Assembly (NCBI RefSeq): GCF_005222675.1
Contig: NZ_STGE01000048.1
Coordinates: 48,000-111,999 of the forward strand
Origin: Mycolicibacterium sp. CR10
GTDB taxonomy: Bacteria > Actinomycetota > Actinomycetes > Mycobacteriales > Mycobacteriaceae
Direction: 5' to 3'
DNA length: 64,000 bases
Part shown: positions 1-8,569 of the stretch, one piece after another
Numbering within the stretch: the first letter of the stretch is position 1
Layout of the letters: each line of letters opens with the position of its first letter
Made by a program: the position numbers and the translations under genes
Notes under the pieces: model-generated
What the model was told of the DNA's origin: nothing
Databases searched by the model: none
Seen by the model: the letters and a program-made list of their open reading frames with translations, nothing else

Positions 1-717
1 CTTCTGAACCGCTTTTCGGCCGGCAAGGCGCCGCAGCCGGAGGGCGTTTCAGTCGGCCTCGACGACCATCACGAGCAGTCGCGGCTGGCCCAGCGCCGCG
101 CGGACAAGTGGATGATCGCCGGGGCGGCGCTGATGGGGATGTGGGCACCGGGTCTCATCGGTTTCCCGATCTTCATGCGCGGGGTCTGGCTCCAACGCCA
201 AGCGCTGCGCGCCGGATACTCGGTGCGGCCGATGATCGTCACGCTCATCGGCTACCTGGTGCTGATCGACGGCATGCTCAACAGCCTCGGGTGGGCGCTC
301 GACCTCGTTGCCAACCACACACTGATCAACCGCGTGCTGATGATCGGCTGGGGCAACATGTTCGACGCGGGCTACTTCTGGCACTACAACGAACTGTGGG
401 TCGGCGGCACCGCCGGGCCGGGCGAGAAGTCCATGGTGTTCGGCATGATCGTCACCGTCTTCGCCATGCGATGCGCCGCGGCCATCGGGTTCCTGCAGAT
501 GAAGCGCTGGGGCCACCAGTGGATGATCATCACCTGCTGGATGGGTGTGCTCATCTGGTGTGTCTACGTGTTCAACATGACGATGTACGCCGACGTGCGA
601 TTCGCCGGCGTGGTGTTCCCGGTCATCGGCTGGTGGCTCTACGACATCTTCTACATCACCCCCTTCCTCGCCATTCCCTACCTGCACACCGTCAATCGCG
701 AAATCTTCTCGGACTGA
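1..717 (+). CDS. Multi-pass membrane protein, 5' end outside window
   Basis: The reading frame is open from base 1, so the start lies upstream; 238 residues are visible. About five hydrophobic segments are seen (near WMIAGAALMG, RPMIVTLIGYLV, VFGMIVTVFAM, WMIITCWMGVL and the C-terminal FPVIGWWLYD). The short part before the first segment is polar (DDHHEQSRLAQRRADK). I do not recognise the family with confidence; membrane proteins of the AveC/spirocyclase-like type beside P450 genes are one possibility I cannot test. It lies 22 bp before the next gene, with an AAGGAGA ribosome site between them, so it probably begins or continues the P450/ERG2-like operon. Confidence 0.8.
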   Translation, partial: LLNRFSAGKAPQPEGVSVGLDDHHEQSRLAQRRADKWMIAGAALMGMWAPGLIGFPIFMRGVWLQRQALRAGYSVRPMIVTLIGYLVLIDGMLNSLGWALDLVANHTLINRVLMIGWGNMFDAGYFWHYNELWVGGTAGPGEKSMVFGMIVTVFAMRCAAAIGFLQMKRWGHQWMIITCWMGVLIWCVYVFNMTMYADVRFAGVVFPVIGWWLYDIFYITPFLAIPYLHTVNREIFSD

Positions 718-739
718 ACGGCTTTAAGGAGACAGCACT

Positions 740-1168
740 GTGACAACCGCACCCACCGAGGACGAGAAGATTGACGACCTCCCTCCCGGAACCACGCCCT
801 ACTACGCGCGGATGCACAAGTGGATCAAGCGCGCCGTCCTGGTGTGCCTGGTAGCGCTTGTCATCGAGGGCGCCTTCACGCTTCCGTTCATGGCCATCTA
901 CTACGGCTACCCGACCCTAAGCCTCACCGAGGTCTGTAGCGAGCTGCTCAAGGTCCGCTACTCCGACGACGCGCTGGAGTGCAAGGTGCCGTACCCGGCG
1001 TTCGGGCCGCCGGAGGGCGCCGAGGGAAAGGACACCGCCCAGGACGAGTGGGGCATTCAGCCGGTCCCGAAGTACAACCGGCTCGGCTTCCGCGAGCTGG
1101 TGCGAATCCATGACGAGCGTGTGGCGCGAGAGGCCTCCGAACAGCAAGGCGCAGTGCCGAGTCCATGA
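740..1168 (+). CDS. Small single-span membrane protein
   Basis: 142 residues from a GTG start, with AAGGAGA at about 726-732 as ribosome site. An N-terminal polar stretch is followed by one hydrophobic segment (about residues 30-58, VLVCLVALVIEGAF onward). The C-terminal half is soluble, with two cysteines (VCSELL and LECKVP) that could pair, and the region ends in charged residues. No family recognised. Position directly after a multi-pass protein and before the DapB-like/P450/ERG2-like genes suggests a membrane partner in the same pathway, but this is inference from context only. Confidence 0.8.
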   Translation: MTTAPTEDEKIDDLPPGTTPYYARMHKWIKRAVLVCLVALVIEGAFTLPFMAIYYGYPTLSLTEVCSELLKVRYSDDALECKVPYPAFGPPEGAEGKDTAQDEWGIQPVPKYNRLGFRELVRIHDERVAREASEQQGAVPSP

Positions 1169-1295
1169 CGGTGACGCCCGTCGAACCATCACCGCGATCC
1201 CCGCTGTGATCGCGGCGCCGCCAGGCATCGCGACCTACAACGACCTGCCACTGCTGCTTCCGCGGGGCGTACTCGCAACGAACTGAAAGGCCGCC

Positions 1296-2354
1296 ATGCC
1301 GCAGAAGACCTACCGGGTCATCCAGTGGATGACCGGCGACGTCGGACAGGTGGGTGTCCGGCATTTCGCCGACAACCCCGTGTACGACCTCGTCGCCGTT
1401 CTGGTGCACTCCGAGGACAAGGTCGGCAGGGACGCCGGCGAGATCGCGGGCATCGCCCCGATCGGCGTCGTCGCGACCGACGACATCGACGCGATCGTCG
1501 CCATGGATGCCGACTGCGTGTTCTACACACCGATCATCATGGACGTCGACACCGTATGCCGACTGTTGCGGTCGGGAAAGAACGTCGTCACCACGAGCGG
1601 CTTCTTCCATCCGTCACCCGACTTTCACGAAGCGGGCCAACAGATCCGCGCCGCGTGCGCGGACGGCGGCACCTCGTTCCACGGCGGCGGCATCCATCCC
1701 GGCTACGCCGGCGACATCCTGCCGCTGACGCTGGCACGTGTGATGAGCAGGATCGAGAAGATCTCGGTCTACGAGGTGGTGCACGTCCTCAAAGACGCTC
1801 CGGTGGACCACATCGACTGGATGGGGTTCGGCAAGGACAAGGACAGGTTCGTCGCCGAACCGACGATCCTCGGCATGGGTCTGCCCTTCTTCGCGCAGTC
1901 GATGCACATGATCGCCGACGGCCTCGGCGTGAGCATCGACGACGTCACGGCCGCCAAGGTGCAGGCGGCCACCGCAACGGAGGACATTCCCCACGAGCAG
2001 GGCGCCATCCCCCGCGGAACCGTTGCAGCGCAGCGTCATGAGTGGACGGCGTGGGTGGCGGGCAAGCCGCTCATCGTGTTTCACGCGCTCTACACGACGA
2101 CTGACCCGGACAAGCTCGAGCCGGCCTGGGAGATGGGAAAGACCCGGTACCGCATCGTCATCGAAGGCGATCCACCCACCGAACTCATCCTCCAGGGAGT
2201 CGAGAGGGAGGACGGAACGATGGCACACCCCGGCTACGACTGGACGGCCATGGGTGCCATCAACGCGATACCCGACGTCTGCGACGCGGCGCCGGGCTGG
2301 TTCAACCATCTCGATCTCGGGCTGATCCGGCCACGTGGTCTGGTGCGGCCATGA
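1296..2354 (+). CDS. DapB-like NAD(P)-dependent reductase / amine dehydrogenase family protein
   Basis: 352 residues. The N-terminus is a Rossmann fold (YRVIQWMTGDVGQVGVR, with a glycine-rich TGxVGxxG loop) followed by DADCVFYTP and GKNVVTTSG, which match the dihydrodipicolinate-reductase N-terminal domain shared with 2,4-diaminopentanoate dehydrogenase and native amine dehydrogenases. It is longer than true DapB (about 250 residues), so lysine synthesis is unlikely. Mycobacteria carry many such paralogues, often beside P450 genes. Its stop overlaps the P450 start by 4 bp (ATGA at 2351-2354), so the two are translationally coupled and probably act on the same substrate. The substrate is unknown. 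Confidence 0.85.
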   Translation: MPQKTYRVIQWMTGDVGQVGVRHFADNPVYDLVAVLVHSEDKVGRDAGEIAGIAPIGVVATDDIDAIVAMDADCVFYTPIIMDVDTVCRLLRSGKNVVTTSGFFHPSPDFHEAGQQIRAACADGGTSFHGGGIHPGYAGDILPLTLARVMSRIEKISVYEVVHVLKDAPVDHIDWMGFGKDKDRFVAEPTILGMGLPFFAQSMHMIADGLGVSIDDVTAAKVQAATATEDIPHEQGAIPRGTVAAQRHEWTAWVAGKPLIVFHALYTTTDPDKLEPAWEMGKTRYRIVIEGDPPTELILQGVEREDGTMAHPGYDWTAMGAINAIPDVCDAAPGWFNHLDLGLIRPRGLVRP

Positions 2355-3535
2355 CCGACGCCTGCGACTCCCTCGGCTTGCCACAGATCCTCTACGGCGA
2401 CCTGCCGATGTCCCGCGACCGCGGCGCCGGATGGGCCACGCTGCGCGACCTCGGACCCGTGCTGTTCGGCGAGGGCTGGTTCTATCTGACCCGGCGCGAG
2501 GATGTCCTTGCCGCACTGCGTGACCCGGCCGTCTTCTCGTCGAGGATCGCCTATGACGACATGATCAGCCCGGTGCCGCTGGTACCACTGGGCTTCGACC
2601 CTCCCGAGCACACGCGCTACCGCCGAATCCTGCACCAGTACTTCAGCCCGCAGACGCTCGGCGCGCTGCTGCCAACGCTGCAGGCGCAGGCCATCGACAT
2701 CATCGACGGCATCGCCGGCCGCGACGAATGCGAGGTGATGGCCGACCTGGCCACCCCGTATCCGTCGCAGGTGTTTCTCACGCTCTTCGGCCTGCCCCTC
2801 GAAGACCGGGAGCGACTGATCGGGTGGAAAGACGCCATCATCGTGTTCAGCCTGACCACAGACCCCGAGAGCGTCGACCTGACACCGGCCGTGGAGTTGT
2901 TCACCTACCTCACCGAGGCGGTGCGGATCCAGCGCGAGCACCCTCGCGACGGGATCCTCGCCGACCTGCTGCACGGCGACGAACGTCTCACCGACACCGA
3001 AGCCGTGGGGCTGTCCCTGGTGTTCGTGCTCGCCGGCCTGGACACCGTGACCTCCGCGATCGGCGCCACCATGTTGGAGCTCGCCCGCCGCCCCGCCTTA
3101 CGGCGTGCGCTACGGGAAACTCCTGACGGCATAGCGGCTTTCGTCGAGGAGATGATCAGGCTGGAGCCGTCGGCTCCGATCGTCGGGCGCGTGACCACGC
3201 AGCCGGTCACCATCGGCGGCGTGACCCTGCCCGCCGGCTCCGAGGTACGCCTGTGCCTCGGCGCCATCAACCGCGACGGCAGCGACGCGCAGTCCGGTGA
3301 CGACTTCGTCCTGGACGGCAAGCTGCACAAGCACTGGGGTTTCGGCGGCGGGCCGCACCGGTGTCTGGGCGCGCACCTGGCGCGCATGGAGATCAGGCTC
3401 GTCGTCAGCGAATGGCTCTCCCGGATCACTGAATTCGAGCTGGCACCTGGATTCACGCCGGAGATCACCTGGCCGTCGGCAACCTGCACGCTGCCTGAGT
3501 TACCGATCCGGATCCTGGCGAGGGCGACCACATGA
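2351..3535 (+). CDS. Cytochrome P450
   Basis: 394 residues, normal for a soluble class I bacterial P450. Visible motifs: the I-helix oxygen-activation motif AGLDT (about residue 230), the K-helix ExxR in EEMIRLE, and the haem-binding loop FGGGPHRCLGAHLAR with the axial cysteine near residue 338. HTRYRRIL near residue 90 is the usual C-helix contact to haem. No ferredoxin or reductase gene is adjacent, so electrons must come from elsewhere. Overlaps of 4 bp on both sides tie it to the DapB-like reductase and the ERG2-like gene, which suggests hydroxylation of a sterol-like or other lipid substrate (inference). Confidence 0.95.
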   Translation: MTDACDSLGLPQILYGDLPMSRDRGAGWATLRDLGPVLFGEGWFYLTRREDVLAALRDPAVFSSRIAYDDMISPVPLVPLGFDPPEHTRYRRILHQYFSPQTLGALLPTLQAQAIDIIDGIAGRDECEVMADLATPYPSQVFLTLFGLPLEDRERLIGWKDAIIVFSLTTDPESVDLTPAVELFTYLTEAVRIQREHPRDGILADLLHGDERLTDTEAVGLSLVFVLAGLDTVTSAIGATMLELARRPALRRALRETPDGIAAFVEEMIRLEPSAPIVGRVTTQPVTIGGVTLPAGSEVRLCLGAINRDGSDAQSGDDFVLDGKLHKHWGFGGGPHRCLGAHLARMEIRLVVSEWLSRITEFELAPGFTPEITWPSATCTLPELPIRILARATT

Positions 3536-4101
3536 CCTACAAGATCGACCCCGACGTCCTGCACACGGTGGCGACGCAGGTCGTCGGCACCCCACTCGAC
3601 GGCGGCGAGCTGACCACCCGGGCGACCGAGTTGCTGTCCGCGGCGTACCCCGACCTGATCGATCCCACACCCGGGAGGTGGGTGGGCAGCAAGGCCGGAG
3701 GCATCCTCGGGAAGGTCCGATTCCTCTACTTCAGTCCGCGGGAGTACATCGTGATCTTCGGGTCTCCGACCGGGACACAGGGCTTTTCGGGACGCTACAA
3801 GCACGTCGACATCCACAAGTACCTGATCGCGGGCCGGATCGACTCCTACGACCTGGAGTCCGACGACCCCCTGCCGCTGCCACCGCTGCTTCCCGGCGAC
3901 CACACGTGTCTGGAGCGGGGCCGCGCCAGGGGCTTGACCATCCACCCCGGCTCCTGGCACATCGAGTACGGCCGCGGCGCCGTCGCCACCACGCTGCCGT
4001 TCGCGATGGTGGACACGCTGCTGGTGTCGCTGGAGTTCGAGTCGCTACGGCGATCGACCGTGGAGTTCGCCAAGCTCGTCCGCCGCCGGCGCCGCCACTG
4101 A
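3532..4101 (+). CDS. ERG2 / sigma-1 receptor family protein (C8 sterol isomerase-like)
   Basis: 189 residues. The part from residue 71 follows the eukaryotic ERG2/sigma-1 receptor core: EYIVIFGSPTGTQGFSGRY matches SEY-(I/L)LFG-x-G(T/S)-x-G(H)-(S/T)G; SWHIEYGRG (142-149) matches the sigma-1 motif holding its ligand-binding Glu172, here E145; and LPFAMVDTLLVSLEFESL (155-172) matches the C-terminal segment. Yeast ERG2 isomerises the sterol C8 double bond to C7. The N-terminal membrane helix of the eukaryotic proteins is missing; this copy looks soluble or peripheral. The histidine of GHSG/GHTG is Phe here (GFSG). Start overlaps the P450 stop by 4 bp. Assignment rests on recalled sequences, but several blocks align in order. 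Confidence 0.8.
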   Translation: MTYKIDPDVLHTVATQVVGTPLDGGELTTRATELLSAAYPDLIDPTPGRWVGSKAGGILGKVRFLYFSPREYIVIFGSPTGTQGFSGRYKHVDIHKYLIAGRIDSYDLESDDPLPLPPLLPGDHTCLERGRARGLTIHPGSWHIEYGRGAVATTLPFAMVDTLLVSLEFESLRRSTVEFAKLVRRRRRH

Positions 4102-4105
4102 ACCC

Positions 4106-4170
4106 CCGCCGGAACGGTATTCCAGCAGCGAAGTTTCGAGTGATGGCCTGCTGGAATACCGTTCCGGCGG
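4106..4170. repeat. 65-bp intergenic palindrome, copy 1
   Basis: Two perfect 23-bp inverted arms (4106-4128 and 4148-4170) surround a 19-nt loop. It fills the whole gap between the convergent ERG2-like and cfa-like genes; the right arm ends one base before the cfa-like stop codon. Same size and layout as the copies at 13610, 20057 and 25143. There is no T-run after the stem on either strand. Confidence 0.95.
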
Positions 4171-5397
4171 TCAGGAAGCGGGCGACGTCGCCAGGATCTG
4201 GTCGACACCCATGCGGCCCTCTTCGAAGGCCAGCCCACCGCCCACCAGGTAAAGCCGCCACACCCGCGCCACCTCGTCGCCGACCAGGGCAACGAACTCG
4301 TCGTAGCGATCCTCGAACGTCTCGATCCAGCGGTCGACGGTCCGCACGTAGTGCTCCCGCATCGCCTCGACGCCGCGGATCTCGAAACCACTGTCCTGCA
4401 GGTACTTCAGCGTCTGCCAGAGCGGCCTCATGTGCATATCGGGGGCGATGTAGGACTCGATGAACGCACCGCCACCCGGGGCGGCGTCGGCGCGGCGCGA
4501 CATCTGCTGTAGCAGCAGCGATCCGCCCGGCCTCAGCGCACCGAACATCACGCCCGCGTAGGTTCCGTAGTTCTGCTCTCCGACGTGCTCGCCCATCTCG
4601 ATGGAGCTGACGGCGTCGAACTGCCCGTCGGCGTCCACCTCCCGGTAATCCTGCAGCCGCACCTCGACGCGATCGGTCAGGCCGAGGCGCGCAATGCGTT
4701 CGGTGATGAAGTCGCGTTGCTGAGCAGACAGGGTGATCCCGGTGGCGTGCACGCCGTACTGCTGCGCGGCGTGCAGAACCATTGATCCCCAACCACATCC
4801 GACGTCGAGCAGGCGCTGCCCCGGCTGCAGGTCCAGCTTGCGGCAGACGCGGTCGAGCTTGGCGGTCTGGGCGTCGTACAGCGATTGATCAGCATGTTCG
4901 AAATAGGCCGACGAATAGGCCATGTGTTCGTCGAGCAGCAGCTGGTAAAACTCGTTGGACAGGTCGTAGTGGTGGGCGATCGCGGCCCTGTCCCGGAGCC
5001 TGGTATGCAACCGGCCGGTCAGCCGGGCCTCCGATTCCGGCGCCCTGGGCGGCGGTCCGATCGCACCGAGTCGCGCGGCGGCGACGATCGCACCGACCTT
5101 GTCCCGCAACGTCAATGACGTTGTCGGCGGCTGAGCCCTGGCCGCCTGCCACGCCTGGCGGAATCCGTCGGCGAGGTCGCCGTCGACGTCGATGTCGCCG
5201 GTCACGTAGGAACGTGCCAACCCCATCTCCCCGGGCGCCCACATCAGCCGACGCAACGCGCGGCGCGACCTCAGGACCAGAACGGGACCGTCAGCCGGCC
5301 CCGCCTCGGAGCCGTCCCACGCGCGGACACGCACCGGCAGATCCACGCCGGCGATGTCGCGCACCACCGTGGCCAACCGGCCGGCCACATCGGTCAC
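4171..5397 (-). CDS. Cyclopropane-fatty-acyl-phospholipid synthase family methyltransferase
   Basis: 408 residues from GTG 5397, which overlaps the stop of the upstream SRPBCC gene (GTGA). The N-terminal part is the CFA-type substrate domain (LRSRRALRRLMWAPGEMGLARSY, YVTGDIDVDGDL). HHYDLSNEFYQLLLD and YSSAYFE are family hallmarks, and LLDVGCGWGSM is the S-adenosylmethionine site. It would methylate or cyclopropanate an unsaturated acyl chain in phospholipid, at the membrane. It is longer than the mycolate synthases CmaA/PcaA (about 290 residues) and resembles the UfaA1/E. coli Cfa type. A longer in-frame extension to 5646 exists but runs inside the SRPBCC gene and is rejected. Confidence 0.9.
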   Translation of the reverse strand: MTDVAGRLATVVRDIAGVDLPVRVRAWDGSEAGPADGPVLVLRSRRALRRLMWAPGEMGLARSYVTGDIDVDGDLADGFRQAWQAARAQPPTTSLTLRDKVGAIVAAARLGAIGPPPRAPESEARLTGRLHTRLRDRAAIAHHYDLSNEFYQLLLDEHMAYSSAYFEHADQSLYDAQTAKLDRVCRKLDLQPGQRLLDVGCGWGSMVLHAAQQYGVHATGITLSAQQRDFITERIARLGLTDRVEVRLQDYREVDADGQFDAVSSIEMGEHVGEQNYGTYAGVMFGALRPGGSLLLQQMSRRADAAPGGGAFIESYIAPDMHMRPLWQTLKYLQDSGFEIRGVEAMREHYVRTVDRWIETFEDRYDEFVALVGDEVARVWRLYLVGGGLAFEEGRMGVDQILATSPAS

Positions 5398-5840
5398 GAG
5401 GGCGCGAAGACCGACTTGAAACGCTCCAGCGAGTCCCGGATGTCGGACTTCAAGGCACCCGCGACCACCATGCCGATCGGCCCGAACAGCGCCGGTCCCC
5501 CCAGATGCACGTCGAACGTCACCGTCGATGTGGCCGGATCCTCGGTGTGGGGTTTGACCTTGCCGATGAGCTTGACCTTGACGCCGCCCTTGCCGTCGCC
5601 GTTGAGCGTCATCGCCTCCGGCGGCCTGTAGTGCACGACCGTCCATCGCATCCGATTGGGCATGCCCTTGACCTCGACGATCGAGTCGAGAACCGTGCCC
5701 TTTTCGATGGTGTCAGGCAGCTTCGAACGCCACACCCGGTGGATGGAGAGCCACTCCCGGTACCGAGACAGATCCGACGCGCTCGCCCACGCCTTTTCCG
5801 GCGGTAAGGGCACATCGATAGAAACGGATAACTTAGCCAT
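5394..5840 (-). CDS. SRPBCC (START-like) family protein, Rv0910-like
   Basis: 148 residues from ATG 5840. MAKLSVSIDVPLPPEKAW and the WxxxH/FDVHLGGP pattern fit the small SRPBCC lipid/hydrophobic-ligand fold. Length and position next to an Rv0909-like gene match Rv0910 of M. tuberculosis, which has been proposed as the toxin of an Rv0909/Rv0910 toxin-antitoxin pair. The fold itself suggests ligand binding rather than nuclease activity. The stop overlaps the start of the cfa-like gene, which could mean the protein handles a lipid for that enzyme (inference). Confidence 0.88.
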   Translation of the reverse strand: MAKLSVSIDVPLPPEKAWASASDLSRYREWLSIHRVWRSKLPDTIEKGTVLDSIVEVKGMPNRMRWTVVHYRPPEAMTLNGDGKGGVKVKLIGKVKPHTEDPATSTVTFDVHLGGPALFGPIGMVVAGALKSDIRDSLERFKSVFAPS

Positions 5841-5854
5841 GCGGCGAGGTCCGC

Positions 5855-6136
5855 CTACGAGATGGGCGGAGCCGTCGGGGGTTGCTGCTGCGGCGGGGAT
5901 CCAGGCGGCGGCTGAGGTGGCGGCACCTGACCGGACTGCTGCCCTGGGGGAACCTGTCCGCCCGCGGTGGTGTTGTCCTGGACGGCCTTCTTGGCGGCGT
6001 CCTGGACTTTGTCGATCGTCGACGCGTACTTGCCCTGTGTCTTCTTGTCGACGAGGTCGCCGGCCTTGTTGATCACGGTGTCGACCTTGTCGGCGTTCTT
6101 GCCCAACAGGTCCTTGGCTTTGTCCAGAAATCCCAT
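5855..6136 (-). CDS. Rv0909-like putative antitoxin, with extended Pro/Gln-rich tail
   Basis: 93 residues. The first about 55 residues (MGFLDKAKDLLGKNADK, NKAGDLVDKKTQGKY, IDKVQDAAKKAV) are the short amphipathic-helix antitoxin type like Rv0909. The rest (GGQVPPGQQSGQVPPPQPP onward) is a low-complexity Pro/Gln/Gly tail that I do not recall in Rv0909, which is about 59 residues. It lies 14 bp upstream of the SRPBCC gene and 9 bp downstream of ctpE, in one transcription direction. Confidence 0.85.
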   Translation of the reverse strand: MGFLDKAKDLLGKNADKVDTVINKAGDLVDKKTQGKYASTIDKVQDAAKKAVQDNTTAGGQVPPGQQSGQVPPPQPPPGSPPQQQPPTAPPIS

Positions 6137-6145
6137 GGCCCAACC

Positions 6146-8569
6146 CTACCGGTCGGGCTCGCGCCACAACCTGCGGCGTTCGCCCAGCACCCGGCCCTGC
6201 ACCCACCAGATGACTTCGACGACGGCGGCTCCGAGCAGTCCGATGATCAGCGCCGTCGACGTGATCGCCATGTTCGTCGGGTCCAGCAGGAACAGCTTCC
6301 ACGCCAGCGGGATGCTGAAGATCACCACGTAGGCCAGACCCGACACCGCGACCAGTGCCACCCGCCACCATTCGTAGGGACGGGCCACCACGGCCAGCAC
6401 CCACACCGCCGCAACCAACAGCGTGATCAGCGCCGCGGTGGACGCCTGCGTCTGCTCGACCTCGGAAGCATCCTGACCCTGGTAGGCCAACAGGTACGAC
6501 GTGAAGGTCGCAATACCGACGGCCAGTCCCGACGGCAGCGCCGAGGTCATCACCCGCCGCACGAAGCCGGGTTGGGCGCGCTCCTTGTTCGGAGCCAGCG
6601 ACAGGACGAACGCCGGTATGCCGATGGTGAACCAGGCCGCGATCGTCACGTGGATCGGCTGGAACGGGAACAGGAGGGGGTCGGTTCCAAAGATCTTCGC
6701 CGACAGCCCGCCCAGCCCGACGAGCACCGCCAGCAGCACCGAGTAGACGGTCTTGGTGAGGAACAGGTTCGAGACGCGTTCGATGTTGCCGATCACCCGC
6801 CTGCCCTCACCGACGACAAAGGGCAACGTGGCGAACTTGTTGTCCAGCAACACGATCTGCGCCACCGCGCGCGACGCGGAGCTGCCCGAGCCCATCGCGA
6901 CACCGATGTCGGCGTCCTTGAGCGCCAACACGTCGTTGACGCCGTCGCCCGTCATTGCCACCGTGTGGCCGCGCGACTGCAGTGCGTGCACCATCGCGCG
7001 CTTCTGGTCAGGGCGCACCCTGCCGAACGTCGTGTACTCCTCCAGGGTGTCGGCCAGCGCGTCGGGCGTATCCGGCAGCTTGCGGGCGTCCATCGTCTCG
7101 CCCTCCAAACCGAGCGACCCGGCAACCGCACCCACCGACACGGCGTTGTCGCCCGAGATCACCTTGACCGAGACCTTTTGCGAGGCAAAGTATTCCAGGG
7201 TGTCACGGGCATCGGGACGGACCCGTTGCTCGAGCACTACCAGCGCGGCCGGAGTCACCGCGCCGGGTGCGTCGGGGTCGTCGACGGGACGGTCGCTGGA
7301 ACCGAGCAGCAGCACCCGCAGGCCTCGCGCGCCGATCTGCTCGGCCTCCTCTGCCACCGGGGACGCGGGATCCAGCAGCACGTCGGGAGCGCCGATCACC
7401 CAGTTGCCGTGCTCGGCGTAGGAGGTGCCACTCCACTTGGTAGCCGATTTGAAGGGTGCCGCGGCGGTCGCACTCCAGCCCGGCGGCGTGTCGTAGGCCT
7501 CCGCGATGGCGGCCATGCTTGCGTTCGGGCGGGCATCGTCGGCGGCCATCTGAGCCAGCACCTCGGGGACTGTCCCTGGCCCGTCGCCGTCGAGCCCCTT
7601 CAGATCGCTGACCCGCATTCCGTTCTCGGTCAGCGTGCCCGTCTTGTCGGCACACACCACATCAACCCGGGCGAGACCCTCGATCGCCGGGAGTTCGTTG
7701 ACCAGACATTGTTTGCGGCCCAACCGGATTACGCCGACCGCGAAGGCGATCGACGTCATCAGCACCAATCCCTCGGGCACCATCGGGACGAGCGCGCCGA
7801 CCATCCGAAGTACCGATTCCCGCCACCCCGCGTCGGTGGTGAACAGCTGGGTGTAGATGATCAACGCCCCGGCGGGCACCAGCAGATAGGTGATGAACTG
7901 CAGGATCTTGTTGATGCCGCTGCGCAGTTCGGATTTCACCAGCGTGAACTTGGAGGCCTCCTCGGCGAGCTTGGCCGCGTAGGCCTCCCGGCCGACCTTG
8001 GTAGCACGATAGGCACCACTGCCCGCCACCACGAAGCTGCCCGACATCACGTGATCGCCGGCGTCCTTGGCGATCGGGTCGGCTTCGCCGGTGAGCAGCG
8101 ACTCGTCGACCTCGAGGTTGGCCTCCTCGAGGATCTCGCCGTCGACGACGATCTGATCACCGGGTCCCAGCTCGATCACGTCGTCCAGCACGACCTCGCT
8201 GGGGGCCAGCGGTATCGACACGGAGCCGGCGCCGGATTGCCTGCGCACCAGCGGTTTCGCCTGGCCGACGATGGCCAGCTTGTCCAGCGTCTGCTTGGCA
8301 CGCAGCTCCTGGATGATGCCGATCGCACTGTTGGCGATGATCAACAGACCGAACGCGCCGTTGATCACCGATCCCGTCGACAGCACGATGATGAACAGCA
8401 CACCGAGGATGGCGTTGATCCGGGTGAAGACATTGCCGCGGACGATCTCCGAGACGCTGCGCGCCGCCCGCGTCGGCACGTCGTTGGTCTTGCCCTCGGC
8501 GACGCGCTGGGCGACCTCGGCGTCGGAAAGACCGGCAGCGACCGAGGTCGTCGTGGTGGGGTCGCTCAT
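6146..8569 (-). CDS. ctpE: P-type cation-transporting ATPase CtpE
   Basis: 807 residues. P-type ATPase order: actuator domain with LLTGEADP, membrane motif VPEGLVLM, phosphorylation site DKTGTLT with Asp308, ATP-domain motifs, TMTGDGVNDVLALKDADIG-type hinge, then a C-terminal membrane block of about six helices. The PEGL motif and the lack of heavy-metal CPx or N-terminal metal domains fit CtpE, reported as a calcium importer of the mycobacterial plasma membrane. Start ATG overlaps the upstream lipoprotein stop (ATGA at 8566-8569). Size is close to M. tuberculosis CtpE (797). Confidence 0.93.
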   Translation of the reverse strand: MSDPTTTTSVAAGLSDAEVAQRVAEGKTNDVPTRAARSVSEIVRGNVFTRINAILGVLFIIVLSTGSVINGAFGLLIIANSAIGIIQELRAKQTLDKLAIVGQAKPLVRRQSGAGSVSIPLAPSEVVLDDVIELGPGDQIVVDGEILEEANLEVDESLLTGEADPIAKDAGDHVMSGSFVVAGSGAYRATKVGREAYAAKLAEEASKFTLVKSELRSGINKILQFITYLLVPAGALIIYTQLFTTDAGWRESVLRMVGALVPMVPEGLVLMTSIAFAVGVIRLGRKQCLVNELPAIEGLARVDVVCADKTGTLTENGMRVSDLKGLDGDGPGTVPEVLAQMAADDARPNASMAAIAEAYDTPPGWSATAAAPFKSATKWSGTSYAEHGNWVIGAPDVLLDPASPVAEEAEQIGARGLRVLLLGSSDRPVDDPDAPGAVTPAALVVLEQRVRPDARDTLEYFASQKVSVKVISGDNAVSVGAVAGSLGLEGETMDARKLPDTPDALADTLEEYTTFGRVRPDQKRAMVHALQSRGHTVAMTGDGVNDVLALKDADIGVAMGSGSSASRAVAQIVLLDNKFATLPFVVGEGRRVIGNIERVSNLFLTKTVYSVLLAVLVGLGGLSAKIFGTDPLLFPFQPIHVTIAAWFTIGIPAFVLSLAPNKERAQPGFVRRVMTSALPSGLAVGIATFTSYLLAYQGQDASEVEQTQASTAALITLLVAAVWVLAVVARPYEWWRVALVAVSGLAYVVIFSIPLAWKLFLLDPTNMAITSTALIIGLLGAAVVEVIWWVQGRVLGERRRLWREPDR

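Noticed and set aside
4171..5646. N-terminal extension of the cfa-like protein to 491 residues
   Set aside because: The extension lies in the SRPBCC coding region in another frame; the GTG at 5397 gives a 4-bp overlap and the usual family length.
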